This document shows, piece after piece, positions 11,322 to 21,132 of a stretch of DNA of 64,000 nucleotides (its first letter is position 1; each line of letters begins with the position of its first letter). The translations under genes and the position numbers were made by a program. The notes below the pieces were generated by a model. It was given only the letters and a program-made list of their open reading frames with translations, was not told the DNA's origin and did not search any database. This DNA is from Pseudomonas abietaniphila (lineage in GTDB: Bacteria; Pseudomonadota; Gammaproteobacteria; Pseudomonadales; Pseudomonadaceae). Location: positions 6,138,001 to 6,202,000 of the forward strand of contig NZ_CP155619.1 in NCBI RefSeq assembly GCF_039697315.1, read 5' to 3'.

Positions 11322-12005
11322 ATGTACACCATCACCCGCCTTGAAAACACGCCGCCCGAGTCGATCCAGAGTCAGATCATGCAGATGGTGGTCGATTACG
11401 TGACCGACATCAGCATGGTCGGCATTGTTGCGAGCAACCCGCTGTATCAGCTGTATCAGTACGGGGTCGGGCACGAAGTTCATCAGTATCTGCAAGCCAT
11501 GAATGGCTCTCGGGGTTTTCCGGTCGAACTGATCGTCGCCCTGGACGACGAAGACCCTTCGATGGTCATCGGTTTCTTGTTGTACCTGCCGGTCCAGGAC
11601 GACCCCGAGGCCTGCGCAGTGGCGTATATGGCGGTGCAAGCCAGCCAGCGTCGGCGCGGCATCGCCCGAGCGATGCTGCGCCAGATGGTCGAGCGATACA
11701 CGCACGCCGAGCTGGCATGCTTTGTCAGCAAGGTGCCGTATTTCGAGGCTATGGGGTTTCAGGTTCTGGCAGCGCGCGGCCCGCAAGTCGTAATGAATAC
11801 CCGCGACCGTCAGACCGATGGCTTGCTTGCGGTGCTGGACGTCGCGCCGATCTACAACTCGGTGGAAGTGCGCCAGATTCACGCCTATCTGCTTAAACAG
11901 AATGGCAAGCGGGCCATGACCGATGCCGAGAAACAGCGAGATCGCCACCTCGATCAGATGACGCGGCAGGCTCGATTACTGGTGCAGGAGCGATTGGGCG
12001 AATGA
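11322..12005 (+). CDS. GNAT-family N-acetyltransferase
   Basis: 227 residues. The acetyl-CoA binding motif A is VAYMAVQASQRRRGIARAMLRQMVER (about residues 100-126), with the Q/RxxGxA signature as RRRGIA. The region before it (FPVELIVALDDEDPSMVIGFLLYLP) supplies the preceding beta strands. About 80 extra residues at the C-terminus are helical and charged, longer than a minimal GNAT domain. AGGA lies 6 nt before the ATG. The substrate is unknown. Confidence 0.8.
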   Translation: MYTITRLENTPPESIQSQIMQMVVDYVTDISMVGIVASNPLYQLYQYGVGHEVHQYLQAMNGSRGFPVELIVALDDEDPSMVIGFLLYLPVQDDPEACAVAYMAVQASQRRRGIARAMLRQMVERYTHAELACFVSKVPYFEAMGFQVLAARGPQVVMNTRDRQTDGLLAVLDVAPIYNSVEVRQIHAYLLKQNGKRAMTDAEKQRDRHLDQMTRQARLLVQERLGE

Positions 12006-12023
12006 GGTGCTGAACGGGTGCAC

Positions 12024-12824
12024 TCACATGTGCACTTCCACCGCCAATGGCAAATGGTCGGACAAATGAGTCCAGGGCCGGGTGCCCAGAATCCTCGGAT
12101 TGTGGCTGGTGGCGTTACGTAGGTACACCCGGTCCAGGCGTAGCAACGGGAAACGTGCCGGATAGGTTTTCGCCAGTCGTCCATGACTGCGCTCAAAGGC
12201 CTCGTGCAGATATTCGCACCGGGCCAGGCGCTTGTTGCCCTGCAATTGCCAGTCGTTGAAGTCACCCGCGATGACCACAGGCGCATGTTCCGGCAACGAG
12301 TCGAGCAGCGCGCAAAGCAGATCAAGCTGCAATTGCCGATGGCTTTCCAGCAGGCTCAGATGGACGCAAATCGCATGCACCTCTTCATGCCCCGGGACCT
12401 GCAACACGCAGTGCAACAGCCCGCGCCGTTCGGGCCCCGTGATCGACACGTCCAGGTTGCGGTGATGCAGGATCGGATATTTGGAAAGCAGCGCGTTACC
12501 GTGATGCCCGTCGGGATACACCGCATTGCGGCCGTAAGCAAAATCGCTCCACATGCTGTCGGCCAGAAACTCATAATGGGAAGTCACGGGCCAATCCGAG
12601 AACCGCTCGGCATGCCGATCATGGCTGCCAAGCACTTCTTGCAAAAACACCAGATCGGCGCCTGTGCTGCGCACGGCTTCACGCAGTTCCGGGAGGATGA
12701 AGCGTCGGTTCAGTGCGGTGAATCCCTTATGGGTGTTGACCGTCAGCACGCGAAGTCGATGGACATCGCGTACGCCAGCCATGTCCGTAGGGGGAACACG
12801 GGTGCCTGCAGGGTCGGGGTTCAC
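12024..12824 (-). CDS. Endonuclease/exonuclease/phosphatase family protein (YbhP-like)
   Basis: About 266 residues. The metal-dependent hydrolase fold of this superfamily is shown in order by LRVLTVNTHKGF, ADLVFLQEV (catalytic Glu), HAICVHLSLLESHR, VVIAGDFNDW (Asp and Asn) and HLSDHLPLAVEVHM (SDH, catalytic Asp-His). Relatives act on DNA, phosphoinositides or sphingolipids; YbhP itself is uncharacterised. Two in-frame GTG codons are possible starts, 12830 and 12824. The second is preferred because AGGAG is 7 nt upstream, against 1 nt for the first. Confidence 0.82.
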   Translation of the reverse strand: MNPDPAGTRVPPTDMAGVRDVHRLRVLTVNTHKGFTALNRRFILPELREAVRSTGADLVFLQEVLGSHDRHAERFSDWPVTSHYEFLADSMWSDFAYGRNAVYPDGHHGNALLSKYPILHHRNLDVSITGPERRGLLHCVLQVPGHEEVHAICVHLSLLESHRQLQLDLLCALLDSLPEHAPVVIAGDFNDWQLQGNKRLARCEYLHEAFERSHGRLAKTYPARFPLLRLDRVYLRNATSHNPRILGTRPWTHLSDHLPLAVEVHM

Positions 12825-12916
12825 GCGCACGCTCCTGTCACGGTGGATGTGTTAGTTCCGACCCGGCTGCGACTCGGCAGTTCAGCTCGTTCCGCGGATG
12901 TCCGATCAGTATTCCG

Positions 12917-14131
12917 CTACACGCGTGTGTCTACGGTGGGACGGCGAGACAGCAGCACCGTCAAGGCCAGCGCGAGGACTGACAGCAGGGCGGCGAAGAA
13001 GAAGATCCAGCCGTACCCCATGCCGAGCGCAATCGCGCCCATCAACGGCCCGGCAATCGCCAGCGCCAGATCGAAGAACACCGCGTACGCACCCAACCCG
13101 GCACCGCGACTGCTGTTGGGCACCTGTTTGATCGCCTCGACACCGATGGCCGGGTACACCAGCGACAGGCCAAAGCCGGTCAGACCCGCCCCGATCAGGG
13201 CCACGGTAGTGCTCGGTGAGAGCCACAGCAACACCAGCCCGACGGTCTCCACCGACATGCAGGTGATGGCCGAGCGGAAGCCACCAAAACGGGTGATCGC
13301 GTTGATGAAAAACAGTCGGGCCACGATGAAGCAGATGCCGAACACCGTCAGGCACCACGCAGCGCCTTCCCAGCCACGGTTCACGTAATAGAGGGTGATG
13401 AAGGTGGTCAGGGTGCCGTAACCGATCGACGACAGGGTCAAGCTCAGACCATAAGGCGCCACGCGGCCGAACACTGACCAGAACGCCATGCGCTCGCCAC
13501 GAACCACGGGCACCGGCGGCTTGTTTCGAATCAACAGCAGCGCGCCAACGGCCAGCGCAGTGAGCACCAGGCCTAAACTGACGAAGCCCAGTGCATCGAC
13601 CATCACCACGCCCAACGGCGCACCAATGGCAATCGCGCCGTAGGAGGCGATGCCGTTCCAGGAAATGGAACGCGCTGTATGCTCAGACCCGACTTGCCCG
13701 ATGCACCAACTGATGGTCCCGACCCCGATCAGCCCTTGAGACCCGCCAAGGATCAGCCGGGCGATCACCAGAATAATCAGGCTGGCCTGCGCAAATGACT
13801 CCAGCAAGATGGCCACCACCGTCAGCACACCGCTCAATGCGATACCGGAAAGCCCGTAAACAATTGCGCGTTTGGTGCCGATGGTGTCGCAGATCCTGCC
13901 AGCCACCGGGCGGCTGAGCAGGGTCGCCAGGTATTGCGATCCGATCACCAGACCCGCCACCACCGCACTGAATCCAAGCTGATTGTGCACATAGCCGGGC
14001 ATGACGGCGATGGGCAAACCGATGCACAGGAAGGCAACGAACGTATAAAACACGATAGAAACGATTTGCAGCGTGATCGCCATTGAACTGGCGTTTGAAG
14101 CAGGCGTGTTAGGCGGCAGGGCGGCAGACAT
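12917..14131 (-). CDS. MFS transporter, YhhS-like
   Basis: 404 residues with about 12 membrane segments. GSQYLATLLSRPVAGRICDTIGTKRAIVYG is the loop 2-3 MFS signature; GLVIGSQYLATLLSRP and GGSQGLIGVGTISWCIGQVG are features of the YhhS/YfcJ efflux group. The C-terminus ends in a short charged tail. Substrates of this group are poorly known; sugar or drug export has been suggested. It stands alone and is transcribed toward the endonuclease-family gene. Confidence 0.82.
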   Translation of the reverse strand: MSAALPPNTPASNASSMAITLQIVSIVFYTFVAFLCIGLPIAVMPGYVHNQLGFSAVVAGLVIGSQYLATLLSRPVAGRICDTIGTKRAIVYGLSGIALSGVLTVVAILLESFAQASLIILVIARLILGGSQGLIGVGTISWCIGQVGSEHTARSISWNGIASYGAIAIGAPLGVVMVDALGFVSLGLVLTALAVGALLLIRNKPPVPVVRGERMAFWSVFGRVAPYGLSLTLSSIGYGTLTTFITLYYVNRGWEGAAWCLTVFGICFIVARLFFINAITRFGGFRSAITCMSVETVGLVLLWLSPSTTVALIGAGLTGFGLSLVYPAIGVEAIKQVPNSSRGAGLGAYAVFFDLALAIAGPLMGAIALGMGYGWIFFFAALLSVLALALTVLLSRRPTVDTRV

Positions 14132-14288
14132 TGGACTCTTCGCTGGAGCGGTGGGAGTGCGTCATCATCGCGCGGGATCAACAGAAATGAAAGCAGGCTA
14201 ACGATTTAAACCCGTCCTGTGCTTACGATGCCGTTGCGGCTGAACGAGGCATTCACGGGCGTTCGCCGATCCGCTAAGCCGGCGCCCA

Positions 14289-14319
14289 TAAAAAAGCCCC
14301 GTCGCATGGACGGGGCTTT
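14289..14319. terminator. Bidirectional intrinsic terminator
   Basis: AAAGCCCCGTC and GACGGGGCTTT flank a short GCATG loop, with A-runs on one side and Ts on the other. It lies between the MFS promoter region and the ybiT stop and would serve ybiT on the minus strand. Confidence 0.85.
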
Positions 14320-14337
14320 CGACAAAAGCGTAGCGGC

Positions 14338-15924
14338 TTAGAACACCACGCCCTGACTGCGCAGGTAGTCGTCATAGGTGCCGCTGAAGTCGGTCACGCC
14401 ATTCGGGCTCAGCTCAATGATGCGCGTGGCCAGCGACGAAACGAACTCGCGGTCATGGCTGACGAAGATCAGCGTACCCGGGTAGTTTTCCAGCGCCAGG
14501 TTCAGCGCCTCGATCGATTCCATGTCCAGGTGGTTGGTCGGTTCGTCCATGACCAGAACGTTCGGTTTCTGCAGGATCAGCTTGCCGAACAGCATGCGGC
14601 CTTGCTCACCACCGGAGATGACCTTCACCGACTTGAGGATTTCGTCGTTGGAGAAGAGCATACGGCCCAGAGTGCCGCGAATGATCTGCTCGCCCTGCGT
14701 CCACTGGCCCATCCAGTCGAACAGGCTCACGTCGTCTTCGAAGTCATGGGCATGATCCTGGGCGTAGTAGCCCAGTTCAGCGCTTTCAGTCCACTTCACC
14801 GAACCTGCATCCGGGGTCAGTTCGCCCATCAGCGTGCGCAGCAGGGTGGTCTTGCCGATGCCGTTCGGGCCGATGATCGCCACGCGTTCGCCCGCTTCAA
14901 CCGTGAAGCTGAAGTTTTTGAACAGGGTCTTGCCGTCGAAGCCTTTGGACATGTGCTCGATGGTCACCGCCTGACGGTGCAGCTTTTTGGTCTGCTCGAA
15001 GCGGATGAACGGGCTGACGCGGCTCGAAGGCTTGACCTCGGCCAACTGGATCTTGTCGATCTGCTTGGCGCGGGAGGTGGCCTGCTTGGCTTTCGAGGCG
15101 TTGGCCGAGAAACGGCTGACGAACGTCTGCAGTTCGGCGATCTGGGCTTTCTTTTTGGCGTTGTCCGACAGCAGTTGCTCGCGCGACTGGGTTGCGGCCG
15201 TCATGTACTCGTCGTAGTTACCCGGGAACAGGCGCAGCTCACCGTAATCCAGGTCAGCCATGTGGGTGCACACGCTGTTGAGGAAGTGACGGTCGTGGGA
15301 AATGATGATCATGGTGCTGTTACGCGCCGTGAGAATGGTTTCCAGCCAGCGAATCGTGTTGATGTCCAGGTGGTTGGTCGGTTCGTCGAGCAACAGCACT
15401 TCAGGATTGGAGAACAACGCCTGAGCGAGCAACACACGAAGCTTCCAGCCCGGCGCGACTTCGGTCATCGGGCCAAAATGCTGTTCCAGGGGAATACCCA
15501 GACCCAGCAACAGCTCACCCGCGCGGGATTCAGCGGTGTAGCCGTCCATTTCAGCGAACTCGGTCTCAAGCTCGGCCACGGCCATGCCGTCTTCTTCGCT
15601 CATTTCCGGCAGCGAATAAATGCGGTCGCGCTCGGCTTTGACTTTCCACAATTCCTCGTGGCCCATGATCACGGTATCGATCACGGTGAATTCTTCGTAG
15701 GCGAACTGATCCTGACGCAATTTACCCAGGCGCACGTTCGGCTCGAGCATGACCTGACCGCCAGACGGCTCCAGATCACCGCCCAGAATCTTCATGAACG
15801 TGGATTTGCCACAGCCGTTGGCGCCGATGAGGCCGTAGCGATTGCCGTTGTTGAATTTGACCGAAACGTTCTCGAACAGCGGTTTTGCGCCGAACTGCAT
15901 CGTGATATTTGCTGTGGAAATCAA
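14338..15924 (-). CDS. ybiT: ABC-F family ATPase YbiT
   Basis: 528 residues with two ATPase domains: Walker [10 protein letters not shown] (about 35) and GPNGIGKTT (about 352), each followed by an ABC signature and [11 protein letters not shown] / [11 protein letters not shown]. The linker with [35 protein letters not shown] is the P-site tRNA interaction motif region. No membrane segment is present. Near-complete correspondence with E. coli YbiT identifies it: a ribosome-associated translation factor, not a transporter. It starts at TTG (15922-15924) behind AGGTAAGG. Genes of this type usually stand alone, as here. The 315 bp upstream hold only its promoter region. Confidence 0.93.
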   Translation of the reverse strand: MISTANITMQFGAKPLFENVSVKFNNGNRYGLIGANGCGKSTFMKILGGDLEPSGGQVMLEPNVRLGKLRQDQFAYEEFTVIDTVIMGHEELWKVKAERDRIYSLPEMSEEDGMAVAELETEFAEMDGYTAESRAGELLLGLGIPLEQHFGPMTEVAPGWKLRVLLAQALFSNPEVLLLDEPTNHLDINTIRWLETILTARNSTMIIISHDRHFLNSVCTHMADLDYGELRLFPGNYDEYMTAATQSREQLLSDNAKKKAQIAELQTFVSRFSANASKAKQATSRAKQIDKIQLAEVKPSSRVSPFIRFEQTKKLHRQAVTIEHMSKGFDGKTLFKNFSFTVEAGERVAIIGPNGIGKTTLLRTLMGELTPDAGSVKWTESAELGYYAQDHAHDFEDDVSLFDWMGQWTQGEQIIRGTLGRMLFSNDEILKSVKVISGGEQGRMLFGKLILQKPNVLVMDEPTNHLDMESIEALNLALENYPGTLIFVSHDREFVSSLATRIIELSPNGVTDFSGTYDDYLRSQGVVF

Positions 15925-16239
15925 TTACCTTACCTTTCAATAGCTTGGAAGTGACCAAGCGCCGCTTGGGCGTACATTGGTGAAGCGGATGAGCCGGTGA
16001 GCTCGCGCCTGTCACAATCTTCAGTGAATCCGACAGGCAAAAAAACCGCCTCAGCGTCGACCTTGTTCAGGGCGCTGGGCAGCTTGGATGCGGGATTCAT
16101 GCCGGACAGTGGCGCGCATTGTCGCATAGCTGAGATGACAGATATACGGGGAGGAACGAGGCTGACCCAACGAAATCAGGCTGGCGGTCGTTTCAGGGCA
16201 CCGGTGTGACGAAAAGCCGCTTTACGAAGAAAACCCGCT

Positions 16240-16608
16240 TTACGGAATGGCATCGCTCAGGAACGCCTTGATGATTGACTTAACGGAGGGGCTTACCTTC
16301 ACTTCGCTCAACGCCTTGGCGGTAAACCATTTGCAGTCGGCGATTTCGTTTTTGGGGGCGGGCGTAACGATGAAGGTGACTGAGACTTCAAACACGTGAT
16401 GCAGGACAGTCGCTGCTTCGAAGCGGGTGACATAGGACAGATCCTCAAGAATCAGGCCCGTCTCTTCACGTAGCTCACGTACGGCCGCTTGAGCGGGTGA
16501 TTCTCCGGCTTCGACTTTCCCGCCTGGCAGGTTCCAGCGTGCCTTGGGCTTGCGCACGTACAGGATCTCGTTGTCCCGTCGGCAAATCACTGTGGCACGT
16601 TCTTTCAT
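16240..16608 (-). CDS. Nudix hydrolase
   Basis: 122 residues. The Nudix box is intact: GGKVEAGE, then AVRELREETGL, with all the metal-binding Glu residues. The small size and ATVICRRDNEILYVRKPKARWNLPGGK suit a MutT-like enzyme that cleaves nucleoside diphosphate derivatives, possibly oxidised nucleotides. GGAGGAA precedes the start at 16608. The exact substrate cannot be told. Confidence 0.85.
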   Translation of the reverse strand: MKERATVICRRDNEILYVRKPKARWNLPGGKVEAGESPAQAAVRELREETGLILEDLSYVTRFEAATVLHHVFEVSVTFIVTPAPKNEIADCKWFTAKALSEVKVSPSVKSIIKAFLSDAIP

Positions 16609-16787
16609 CGAGTGTTTCCTCCACCGTACAGCCTGTGAGATGCACCGAGGGTGCGAAGCGTCACGCAGCTGTCATAAAAGCTTCATAAAGTGGTTAGAAG
16701 CATTAACGGTGCCAACGTTCCCTGTTTCATCGGCCTGTACGGCCGGTCCTTTAACCTTAGCAGCGCTGCGCCCATGCAGCGTTTCGA

Positions 16788-17099
16788 TCACGGCTTGGTG
16801 GGGGCCGCTTTCTTCTGATTTGAATGCGTGCGGTCGGTTTTCGACGGTTGGGTGTGTTTGACCGGAGCCTGCGTGCCGGCTGCTTTTTTATCGGTGCCTG
16901 CAGGCTCGGGGTTTGCGGGCTTCTTTTCGTAACCCTGGGCGTCACCGCCATTCCCTCCCGCCGGTGAAGAAGGGTTTACACCGGGCGGTAACGCTGATCC
17001 TCCCGCTTCGGCGGCCAGAGCATTGGATGCGAACAGGGCAGTGATGCCGAGGCTCAGAAACCCTGCCACCAGCAGGTGCGACAGTTTGGACGTGCTCAT
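16788..17099 (-). CDS. Small exported Pro/Lys-rich protein of unknown function
   Basis: 103 residues. A clear signal peptide (LVAGFLSLGITALFASNALA) is followed by a low-complexity tail rich in Gly, Pro, Lys and Thr. No domain is recognised. GGGAG precedes the ATG. It is probably periplasmic. The 17100-17451 stretch upstream holds no other gene, but contains the sigma-54-like promoter of the ABC transporter. Confidence 0.6.
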   Translation of the reverse strand: MSTSKLSHLLVAGFLSLGITALFASNALAAEAGGSALPPGVNPSSPAGGNGGDAQGYEKKPANPEPAGTDKKAAGTQAPVKHTQPSKTDRTHSNQKKAAPTKP

Positions 17100-17367
17100 G
17101 ATGCGTCTCCCGTCTGACTGATTTCTTATCCACGTTTAGGCATCTGTCGCGATGCCAATGTGCTGTCAACGCGACGAACGGGGGGGCGATCATCGCTGGG
17201 TGCGCGTTTGTGGCGCGTTACGCACAACGCTGGGGCCTGGGTACACAGCGGTTGTGGGGAACAGTAGCGACTTTTCGTGTCTGCATTAGCCCTCTGATTC
17301 CCTCCGTTGATGGCTAGCCCATTGATATTGGGTGCTTTTTCACTGCTGTTCTTGTTCGTCGATTCTG

Positions 17368-17383
17368 TGGCACACTTTCTGCT
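17368..17383 (+). promoter_or_regulatory. Sigma-54-type (-24/-12) promoter of the amino-acid ABC operon
   Basis: TGGCAC, five bases, then CTGCT, so GG and GC are separated by exactly 10 bp. The consensus is TGGCAC-N5-TTGCW, so only one position differs. It lies 69 bp before the binding-protein start. Amino-acid transporters are often under NtrC or other sigma-54 activators; no convincing activator site was seen by eye. Confidence 0.6.
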
Positions 17384-17408
17384 GTCTATTCCGTTGTTAC
17401 ATACTCAG

Positions 17409-17424
17409 TTCCGGTATAGCGGAA
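17409..17424. promoter_or_regulatory. Inverted repeat TTCCG-N6-CGGAA, possible operator
   Basis: A perfect dyad about 28 bp before the start of the ABC binding-protein gene and just downstream of the predicted sigma-54 start site. A repressor bound here would block transcription. The IclR protein at 21133 is the local candidate, but no second copy of the site was found. Confidence 0.4.
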
Positions 17425-17451
17425 TAAACACCTTCTTGCGGAGTTCATCAC

Positions 17452-18300
17452 ATGCATCGCGGACCTTCTTTTCTGAAAGCTTGTGCGTTTTTATTGGCAG
17501 CGACAGCAACGCTGGCGACCACGGTTCAAGCGGCTGACAGTAAGCTCGACAGCGTGTTGCAACGCGGCCATCTGGTGGTGGGCACGGGCAGCACCAACGC
17601 TCCGTGGCACTTCCAGGGCGCTGACGGCAAATTGCAGGGTTTCGATATCGACATCGCACGGATCGTTGCCAAGGGTCTGTTCAATGACCCGACGAAGGTC
17701 GAGTTTGTGGTGCAGTCGTCCGATGCGCGGATTCCGAACCTGCTGACCGACAAAGTCGACATGAGCTGCCAGTTCATCACCGTTACCGCCAGCCGTGCGC
17801 AGCAAGTGGCCTTCACCCTGCCGTACTACCGCGAAGGCGTGGCGCTGCTGCTGCCCGCTAACAGCAAGTACAAGGAAATCGATGACCTCAAAGCCGCTGG
17901 TGATGGCGTGACCGTCGCCGTGCTGCAGAACGTTTACGCAGAAGAACTGGTTCACCAGGCGTTGCCCAAAGCCAAAGTCGATCAGTACGACAGCGTCGAT
18001 CTGATGTACCAGGCGATTAACTCCGGCCGTGCAGACGCGGCGGCCACTGACCAGTCTTCGGTTAAATACCTGATGGTGCAGAACCCTGGGCGTTACCGTT
18101 CCCCGGCGTTTGCCTGGAGCCCGCAGACCTACGCTTGCGCTGTGAAACGCGGCGATCAGGACTGGCTGAACTTCGTCAACACCGCGCTGCATGAAGCCAT
18201 GACCGGCGTGGAATTCCCGACGTACGCCGAATCCTTCAAGAAATGGTTCGGCGTCGAGCTGCCGACTCCGGCCATTGGTTTCCCGATGGAATACAAGTAA
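17452..18300 (+). CDS. ABC transporter periplasmic binding protein (polar amino-acid family)
   Basis: 282 residues with a signal peptide ending near TTVQA-AD. The solute-binding fold is shown by LVVGTGSTNAPWHFQGADGKLQGFDIDIARIVAKGL and the later VAVLQNVYAEELV and AINSGRADAAATDQSSVKYLM. It is the substrate-recognition part of an uptake system with the two permeases and the ATPase that follow. CGGAG lies 8 nt upstream. Downstream enzymes suggest the ligand is a sugar-derived or D-amino acid rather than a common L-amino acid; that is inferred from context. Confidence 0.88.
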   Translation: MHRGPSFLKACAFLLAATATLATTVQAADSKLDSVLQRGHLVVGTGSTNAPWHFQGADGKLQGFDIDIARIVAKGLFNDPTKVEFVVQSSDARIPNLLTDKVDMSCQFITVTASRAQQVAFTLPYYREGVALLLPANSKYKEIDDLKAAGDGVTVAVLQNVYAEELVHQALPKAKVDQYDSVDLMYQAINSGRADAAATDQSSVKYLMVQNPGRYRSPAFAWSPQTYACAVKRGDQDWLNFVNTALHEAMTGVEFPTYAESFKKWFGVELPTPAIGFPMEYK

Positions 18301-18371
18301 TCCGGCCCACATGACCGAACTGACGGGGCGGGGAAGGCCGTAGTGTCTTCACGTCCCAGGTACTGCTGACC

Positions 18372-19034
18372 ATGAATTATCAGTTGAACTTTGCAGCCGT
18401 CTGGCGGGATTTCCCCAGTCTGCTGGCGGGGCTGGGTCTGGGCCTTGAGCTGGCGCTGATCTCCATCGCCATCGGCTGCGTGATTGGCCTGATGGCGGCG
18501 TTTGCGATGCTGTCCCGTTACCGGGCGCTGCGCGTGGTGTCGTCGGTGTACGTCACGGTGGTTCGCAATACGCCGATTCTGGTGTTGATCCTGCTGATCT
18601 ACTTCGCCTTGCCCAGCTTGGGCATACGTATGGACAAGATTCCCTCGTTCATCGTGACGCTGTCGTTGTACGCAGGAGCCTACCTCACAGAGGTGTTCCG
18701 CGCCGGTCTGTTGAGCATTCACAAAGGCCAGCGCGAAGCCGGTCTGGCGATCGGCCTTGGCGAATGGCAGGTACGGGCCTACATCATCGTGCCGGTGATG
18801 CTGCGCAACGTGCTGCCGGCGCTCTCGAACAACTTCATCTCGCTGTTCAAGGACACGTCCCTGGCGGCCGCGATTGCTGTGCCGGAACTGACCTATTACG
18901 CGCGCAAGATCAACGTCGAAAGCTACCGGGTCATCGAAACCTGGCTGGTGACCACGGCGTTGTATGTCGCAGCCTGTTACCTCATCGCCATGCTTTTGCG
19001 CTACCTCGAGCAGCGCTTGGCGATTCGCCGATAG
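18372..19034 (+). CDS. Amino-acid ABC transporter permease (first)
   Basis: 220 residues with about five membrane segments. The EAA loop is present as GQREAGLAIGLGEWQVRAYIIVPVMLRNVLPALSNNFISLFKDTSL, typical of the HisM/GlnP family. It pairs with the next permease to form the membrane channel. The 71-bp gap after the binding-protein gene and the 12-bp gap to the next permease fit one operon. Confidence 0.88.
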   Translation: MNYQLNFAAVWRDFPSLLAGLGLGLELALISIAIGCVIGLMAAFAMLSRYRALRVVSSVYVTVVRNTPILVLILLIYFALPSLGIRMDKIPSFIVTLSLYAGAYLTEVFRAGLLSIHKGQREAGLAIGLGEWQVRAYIIVPVMLRNVLPALSNNFISLFKDTSLAAAIAVPELTYYARKINVESYRVIETWLVTTALYVAACYLIAMLLRYLEQRLAIRR

Positions 19035-19046
19035 GAGGCCTGGGAC

Positions 19047-19709
19047 ATGTACGAACAACCGACCTGGTTGCATGAGTTGTGGATCGCCCGCGAGGCGCTT
19101 TGGGCTGGCTTTCTGACCAGCGTGCAGTGCGCCGGCCTGGCGATTATCTGTGGCACCGTCATCGGTGTGTTTGCCGGGTTGATCCTGACCTACGGCAAGT
19201 TGTGGGCGCGCCTGCCGTTTCGCTGCTACGTCGACCTGATCCGTGGTACGCCCGTGTTTGTGTTGGTGCTCGCCTGCTTTTATATGGCGCCGGCGCTGGG
19301 CTGGCAGATCAGCGCGTTTCAGGCCGGCGCACTGGGCTTGACGCTGTTCTGCGGTTCCCACGTCGCCGAAATCGTGCGCGGTGCCTTGCAGGCCATTCCA
19401 CGGGGTCAACTGGAGGCGGGCAAGGCCATCGGCCTGACGTTCAGTCAGTCGCTGAGCTACGTGCTGCTGCCACAAGCACTGCGCCAGATCCTGCCGACGT
19501 GGGTCAACTCGTCCACCGAGATCGTCAAGGCGTCGACCTTGCTGTCGGTGATCGGCGTGGCCGAGCTGCTGCTCAGCACACAACAGGTGATCGCGCGCAA
19601 TTTCATGACCCTGCAGTTTTACCTGTTCGCGGGATTTCTCTTCTTCGTCATCAACTACGCCATCGAGCTTCTTGGGCGGCAAATTGAAAAACGGGTGGCC
19701 TTGCCATGA
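19047..19709 (+). CDS. Amino-acid ABC transporter permease (second)
   Basis: 220 residues, same family as the preceding permease. The EAA loop reads [47 protein letters not shown] strong AGGAGG precedes the ATG. Its stop overlaps the start of the ATPase gene by 4 nt (ATGA), indicating translational coupling. Confidence 0.88.
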   Translation: MYEQPTWLHELWIAREALWAGFLTSVQCAGLAIICGTVIGVFAGLILTYGKLWARLPFRCYVDLIRGTPVFVLVLACFYMAPALGWQISAFQAGALGLTLFCGSHVAEIVRGALQAIPRGQLEAGKAIGLTFSQSLSYVLLPQALRQILPTWVNSSTEIVKASTLLSVIGVAELLLSTQQVIARNFMTLQFYLFAGFLFFVINYAIELLGRQIEKRVALP

Positions 19710-20497
19710 CACAGACTCAAACCGCGACCGCCGCACCGGCGTTGCTGAGCATCGAAGGGCTGCATAAATCCTACGGCCCGGTCGAGGTCCTCAAGGGCGT
19801 GGACCTGAAGATGAACAAGGGCAACGTGGTGACCCTGATCGGTTCAAGTGGCTCAGGCAAAACCACGCTGTTGCGTTGCGTGAACCTGCTGGAAGAGTTC
19901 CAGGGCGGGCATATCCGTCTCGAAGGGCAGGACATCGGCTACAGCGACGTCAACGGCAAGCGCGTGCGTCACCCTGAAAAGGTGATCGCGCAGCACCGGG
20001 CCATGACCGGCATGGCGTTTCAGCAATTCAACCTGTTTCCGCACCTTACGGCGCTGCAGAACGTGACCCTGGGGTTGCTCAAGGTCAAGAAGCTCCCCAA
20101 GGATCAGGCCGTCGCCCTCGCCGAAAAATGGTTGGAGCGTGTCGGTCTGCTGGAGCGGCGTAATCATTACCCCGGCCAGTTGTCCGGCGGGCAACAACAG
20201 CGTGTGGCGATTGCCCGCGCCATTGCGATGAACCCCAGCCTCATGCTGTTCGACGAAGTGACCTCGGCCCTCGACCCGGAACTGGTGGGAGAAGTGCTGA
20301 GCGTGATCAAAGGCCTGGCAGAAGAGGGCATGACCATGTTGCTGGTCACCCACGAGATGCGCTTTGCCTATGAAGTGTCCGATCAGATCGTCTTCATGAA
20401 TCAGGGCCGCATCGAAGAGCAGGGGCCTCCCAAGACATTGTTCGAGCAGCCGAAGTCGGCGCGCTTGAGCGAATTCCTCAAGAACATCCGTTTTTAA
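19706..20497 (+). CDS. Amino-acid ABC transporter ATP-binding protein
   Basis: 263 residues. Walker A is GSSGSGKTT (about 48-56), the signature is [19 protein letters not shown] and Walker B is [14 protein letters not shown]. This is the GlnQ/HisP group that energises polar amino-acid uptake. Overlap with the second permease and a 25-bp gap to the RidA gene place it in the middle of a catabolic operon. Confidence 0.9.
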   Translation: MTQTQTATAAPALLSIEGLHKSYGPVEVLKGVDLKMNKGNVVTLIGSSGSGKTTLLRCVNLLEEFQGGHIRLEGQDIGYSDVNGKRVRHPEKVIAQHRAMTGMAFQQFNLFPHLTALQNVTLGLLKVKKLPKDQAVALAEKWLERVGLLERRNHYPGQLSGGQQQRVAIARAIAMNPSLMLFDEVTSALDPELVGEVLSVIKGLAEEGMTMLLVTHEMRFAYEVSDQIVFMNQGRIEEQGPPKTLFEQPKSARLSEFLKNIRF

Positions 20498-20522
20498 ACG
20501 CTCAATCAAAGGAGATTTTTTC

Positions 20523-20912
20523 ATGAGCATTACTCGTTACGGCGCAGGCAGCACCGCAGGTGGCGGCCAGCCACGTCCATTCGCCCGCGCGGTAGAGGCC
20601 GACGGTTGGCTGCACGTCTCCGGTCAGGTACCGGCGGAAAACGGCGAGATCATTGTTGGTGGCATCGTTGAACAAACCCACAAGACGATGCAGAACCTGG
20701 TCGCGATTCTGACTGAGGCCGGTTATGGCCTCGAAGACGTGGTCCGTGTCGGGGTCTGGCTGGAAGACCCTCGGGATTTCTGGAGCTTCAACAAGGTCTT
20801 TGGCGAGTACTTCAAGCCAGAACACGCCCCGGCCCGCGCCTGTGTGCAGGCAAACATGATGGTCGATTGCAAGGTCGAGATCGACTGCATTGCTTACAAG
20901 AAGAAGGCGTAA
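20523..20912 (+). CDS. RidA family enamine/imine deaminase
   Basis: 129 residues of the RidA/YjgF/UK114 family. Members hydrolyse reactive 2-aminoacrylate-like enamine or imine intermediates made by PLP dehydratases. RACVQANMMVDCKVEIDCIAY near the C-terminus contains the conserved Arg (RACVQ) that binds the substrate carboxylate. Its place between an amino-acid transporter and a PLP dehydratase suggests it clears the enamine released by the latter. AAGGAG precedes the start. Confidence 0.85.
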   Translation: MSITRYGAGSTAGGGQPRPFARAVEADGWLHVSGQVPAENGEIIVGGIVEQTHKTMQNLVAILTEAGYGLEDVVRVGVWLEDPRDFWSFNKVFGEYFKPEHAPARACVQANMMVDCKVEIDCIAYKKKA

Positions 20913-20948
20913 CGTCAGCGCGCCGGTCCCGATCACGGCGACGATCGA

Positions 20949-21041
20949 CTGTGGGAGCGAATTTATTCGCGATGAGATAGGCCAGACGACCCATGTGCGT
21001 CGGTTTTACAGGCCTCTCGCGAATGAATTCGCCTCCCACAG
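20949..21041. repeat. REPIN (paired inverted REP sequences)
   Basis: The left arm, CTGTGGGAGCGAATTTATTCGCGA (20949-20972), and the right arm, which begins TCGCGAATGAATTCGC and ends CCTCCCACAG (21017-21041), are near-perfect inverted copies 44 bp apart. The GTGGGAGCGAA head is a common Pseudomonas REP type. It lies between the RidA and IclR genes. No RAYT transposase, which is needed to move such elements, is present in the window. Confidence 0.85.
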
Positions 21042-21132
21042 GTTCGCGGCAGGCAGATGAGCGCAGGTGCAACCAATGAACGGTTGCTCGCTGTAAACTG
21101 CCAGCCTTTCTTCTTAAGAGACGCCTCGCTCA

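Noticed and set aside
14455..15954. Long open frame on the strand opposite ybiT
   Set aside because: It is antisense to a fully conserved ABC-F gene; its composition is that of the reverse complement of GC-rich codons and it has no domain.
16620..16760. Possible terminator hairpin with GGCC arms
   Set aside because: Stem is short, and the T-run is weak and ambiguous in orientation.
17100..17367. NtrC binding site upstream of the sigma-54-like promoter
   Set aside because: No TGCAC-type dyad with the right spacing could be found by eye.
17307..17537. 76-residue hydrophobic frame before the ABC binding protein
   Set aside because: It covers the sigma-54 promoter and overlaps the real start; there is no ribosome binding site.
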